Source: an uncultured Clostridia bacterium
GTDB lineage: Bacteria > Bacillota > Clostridia > Oscillospirales > Acutalibacteraceae
Reading direction: 5' to 3'
Assembly: GCA_947624755.1 (NCBI GenBank)
Contig: CANQLQ010000151.1
Location: forward strand, 1 to 5,515
DNA: 5,515 nucleotides
In this document: one piece after another, positions 5,358 through 5,515 of the stretch
How the letters are laid out: each line of letters opens with the position of its first letter
Numbering within the stretch: position 1 is the first letter of the stretch
The notes under the pieces: generated by a model
Database searches by the model: none
Seen by the model: only the letters and a program-made list of their open reading frames with translations
Told to the model about the DNA's origin: nothing
Made by a program: the position numbers and the translations under genes

Positions 5358-5515
5358 TAAGGAATTCTGATTAAATCTAAGCACGCATAGGCACGGTGGG
5401 CATCGCCCACAGGAGTTACGCGGGTTGGATTTATGTAAGCCTTTACCACTTGCCCCACGGCACAGCTTAGTGCTGAATTTATTTTCGTAATTTTTCGTTT
5501 GAGCAATTTTGCCTC
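5358..5515. mobile_element. Start of a second MITE-like repeat element, cut by the window end
   Basis: The tip TAAGGAATTCTGATTAA (5358-5374) closely matches the left tip of the element beside hydA. It begins 12 bases after the tetR stop. The inside is different and richer in GC, with a GTGGGC/GCCCAC hairpin (5396-5410) and a CTAAGC/GCTTAG pair (5377-5382 with 5465-5470). Near the window end, AATTTTTCGT followed by TTTG and CAA recalls the inside of the first element in reverse complement. No gene is seen. The far end is outside the window, so the assignment rests on the tip and this partial inner match. Confidence 0.4.

Noticed and set aside
270..5515. The two repeat elements as ends of one composite transposon carrying hydCBA-tetR
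   Set aside because: The left element has its own pair of inverted tips and its own flanking 9-bp duplication, so it is a complete insertion by itself. No transposase is present and the second element is only partly visible.
1..5515. tRNA, rRNA or CRISPR array
   Set aside because: No cloverleaf with a CCA or TTC loop, no rRNA-like block and no regularly spaced direct repeats were seen in the non-coding parts.

Overview
The window holds one complete metabolic operon, its probable divergent regulator, and two stretches of non-coding repeat DNA at the edges. Purine-rich Shine-Dalgarno sites, tightly packed genes, a CpI-like HydA and the order hydC-hydB-hydA suggest an obligately anaerobic, fermentative Gram-positive bacterium of the Clostridia. 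A gut-type Oscillospiraceae/Ruminococcaceae member fits best, but the genus cannot be fixed from this sequence.

Layout. Bases 1-269 contain no convincing gene: two AT-rich perfect hairpins (2-27, 49-64), a stem-loop with T-tracts on both sides that looks like a terminator (155-184), and a GC-rich stem-loop (210-233). Bases 279-447 form a small non-coding MITE-like element with imperfect terminal inverted repeats. It is flanked by a perfect 9-bp direct repeat (270-278 and 448-456), and the inner copy is exactly the last two codons plus stop of hydA. Bases 448-4596, minus strand, carry hydC (4596-4093), hydB (4090-2195) and hydA (2181-448), separated by 2 and 13 bases. Bases 4597-4736 are a divergent control region with a TATAAT box for hydC, a perfect 17-bp palindrome at the predicted hydC start site, a second 11-bp palindrome beside the TATAAT box, and a TTGACA hexamer facing the other way. 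Bases 4737-5345, plus strand, encode a TetR-family regulator. From about 5358 to the window end lies the start of a second element whose tip resembles that of the first.

How it works together. HydC (NuoE-like), HydB (NuoF-like flavoprotein) and HydA ([FeFe]-hydrogenase) make the soluble cytoplasmic HydABC complex. In characterised relatives it couples oxidation of NADH and reduced ferredoxin to H2 production, or the reverse. Every iron-sulfur ligand set and the H-cluster ligands can be read. The maturases HydE, HydF and HydG are not here and must be encoded elsewhere. The adjacent TetR protein and the palindrome over the hydC start site suggest a dedicated repressor-operator switch. That is the most testable new idea in the window, together with the element inserted precisely at the hydA stop codon.
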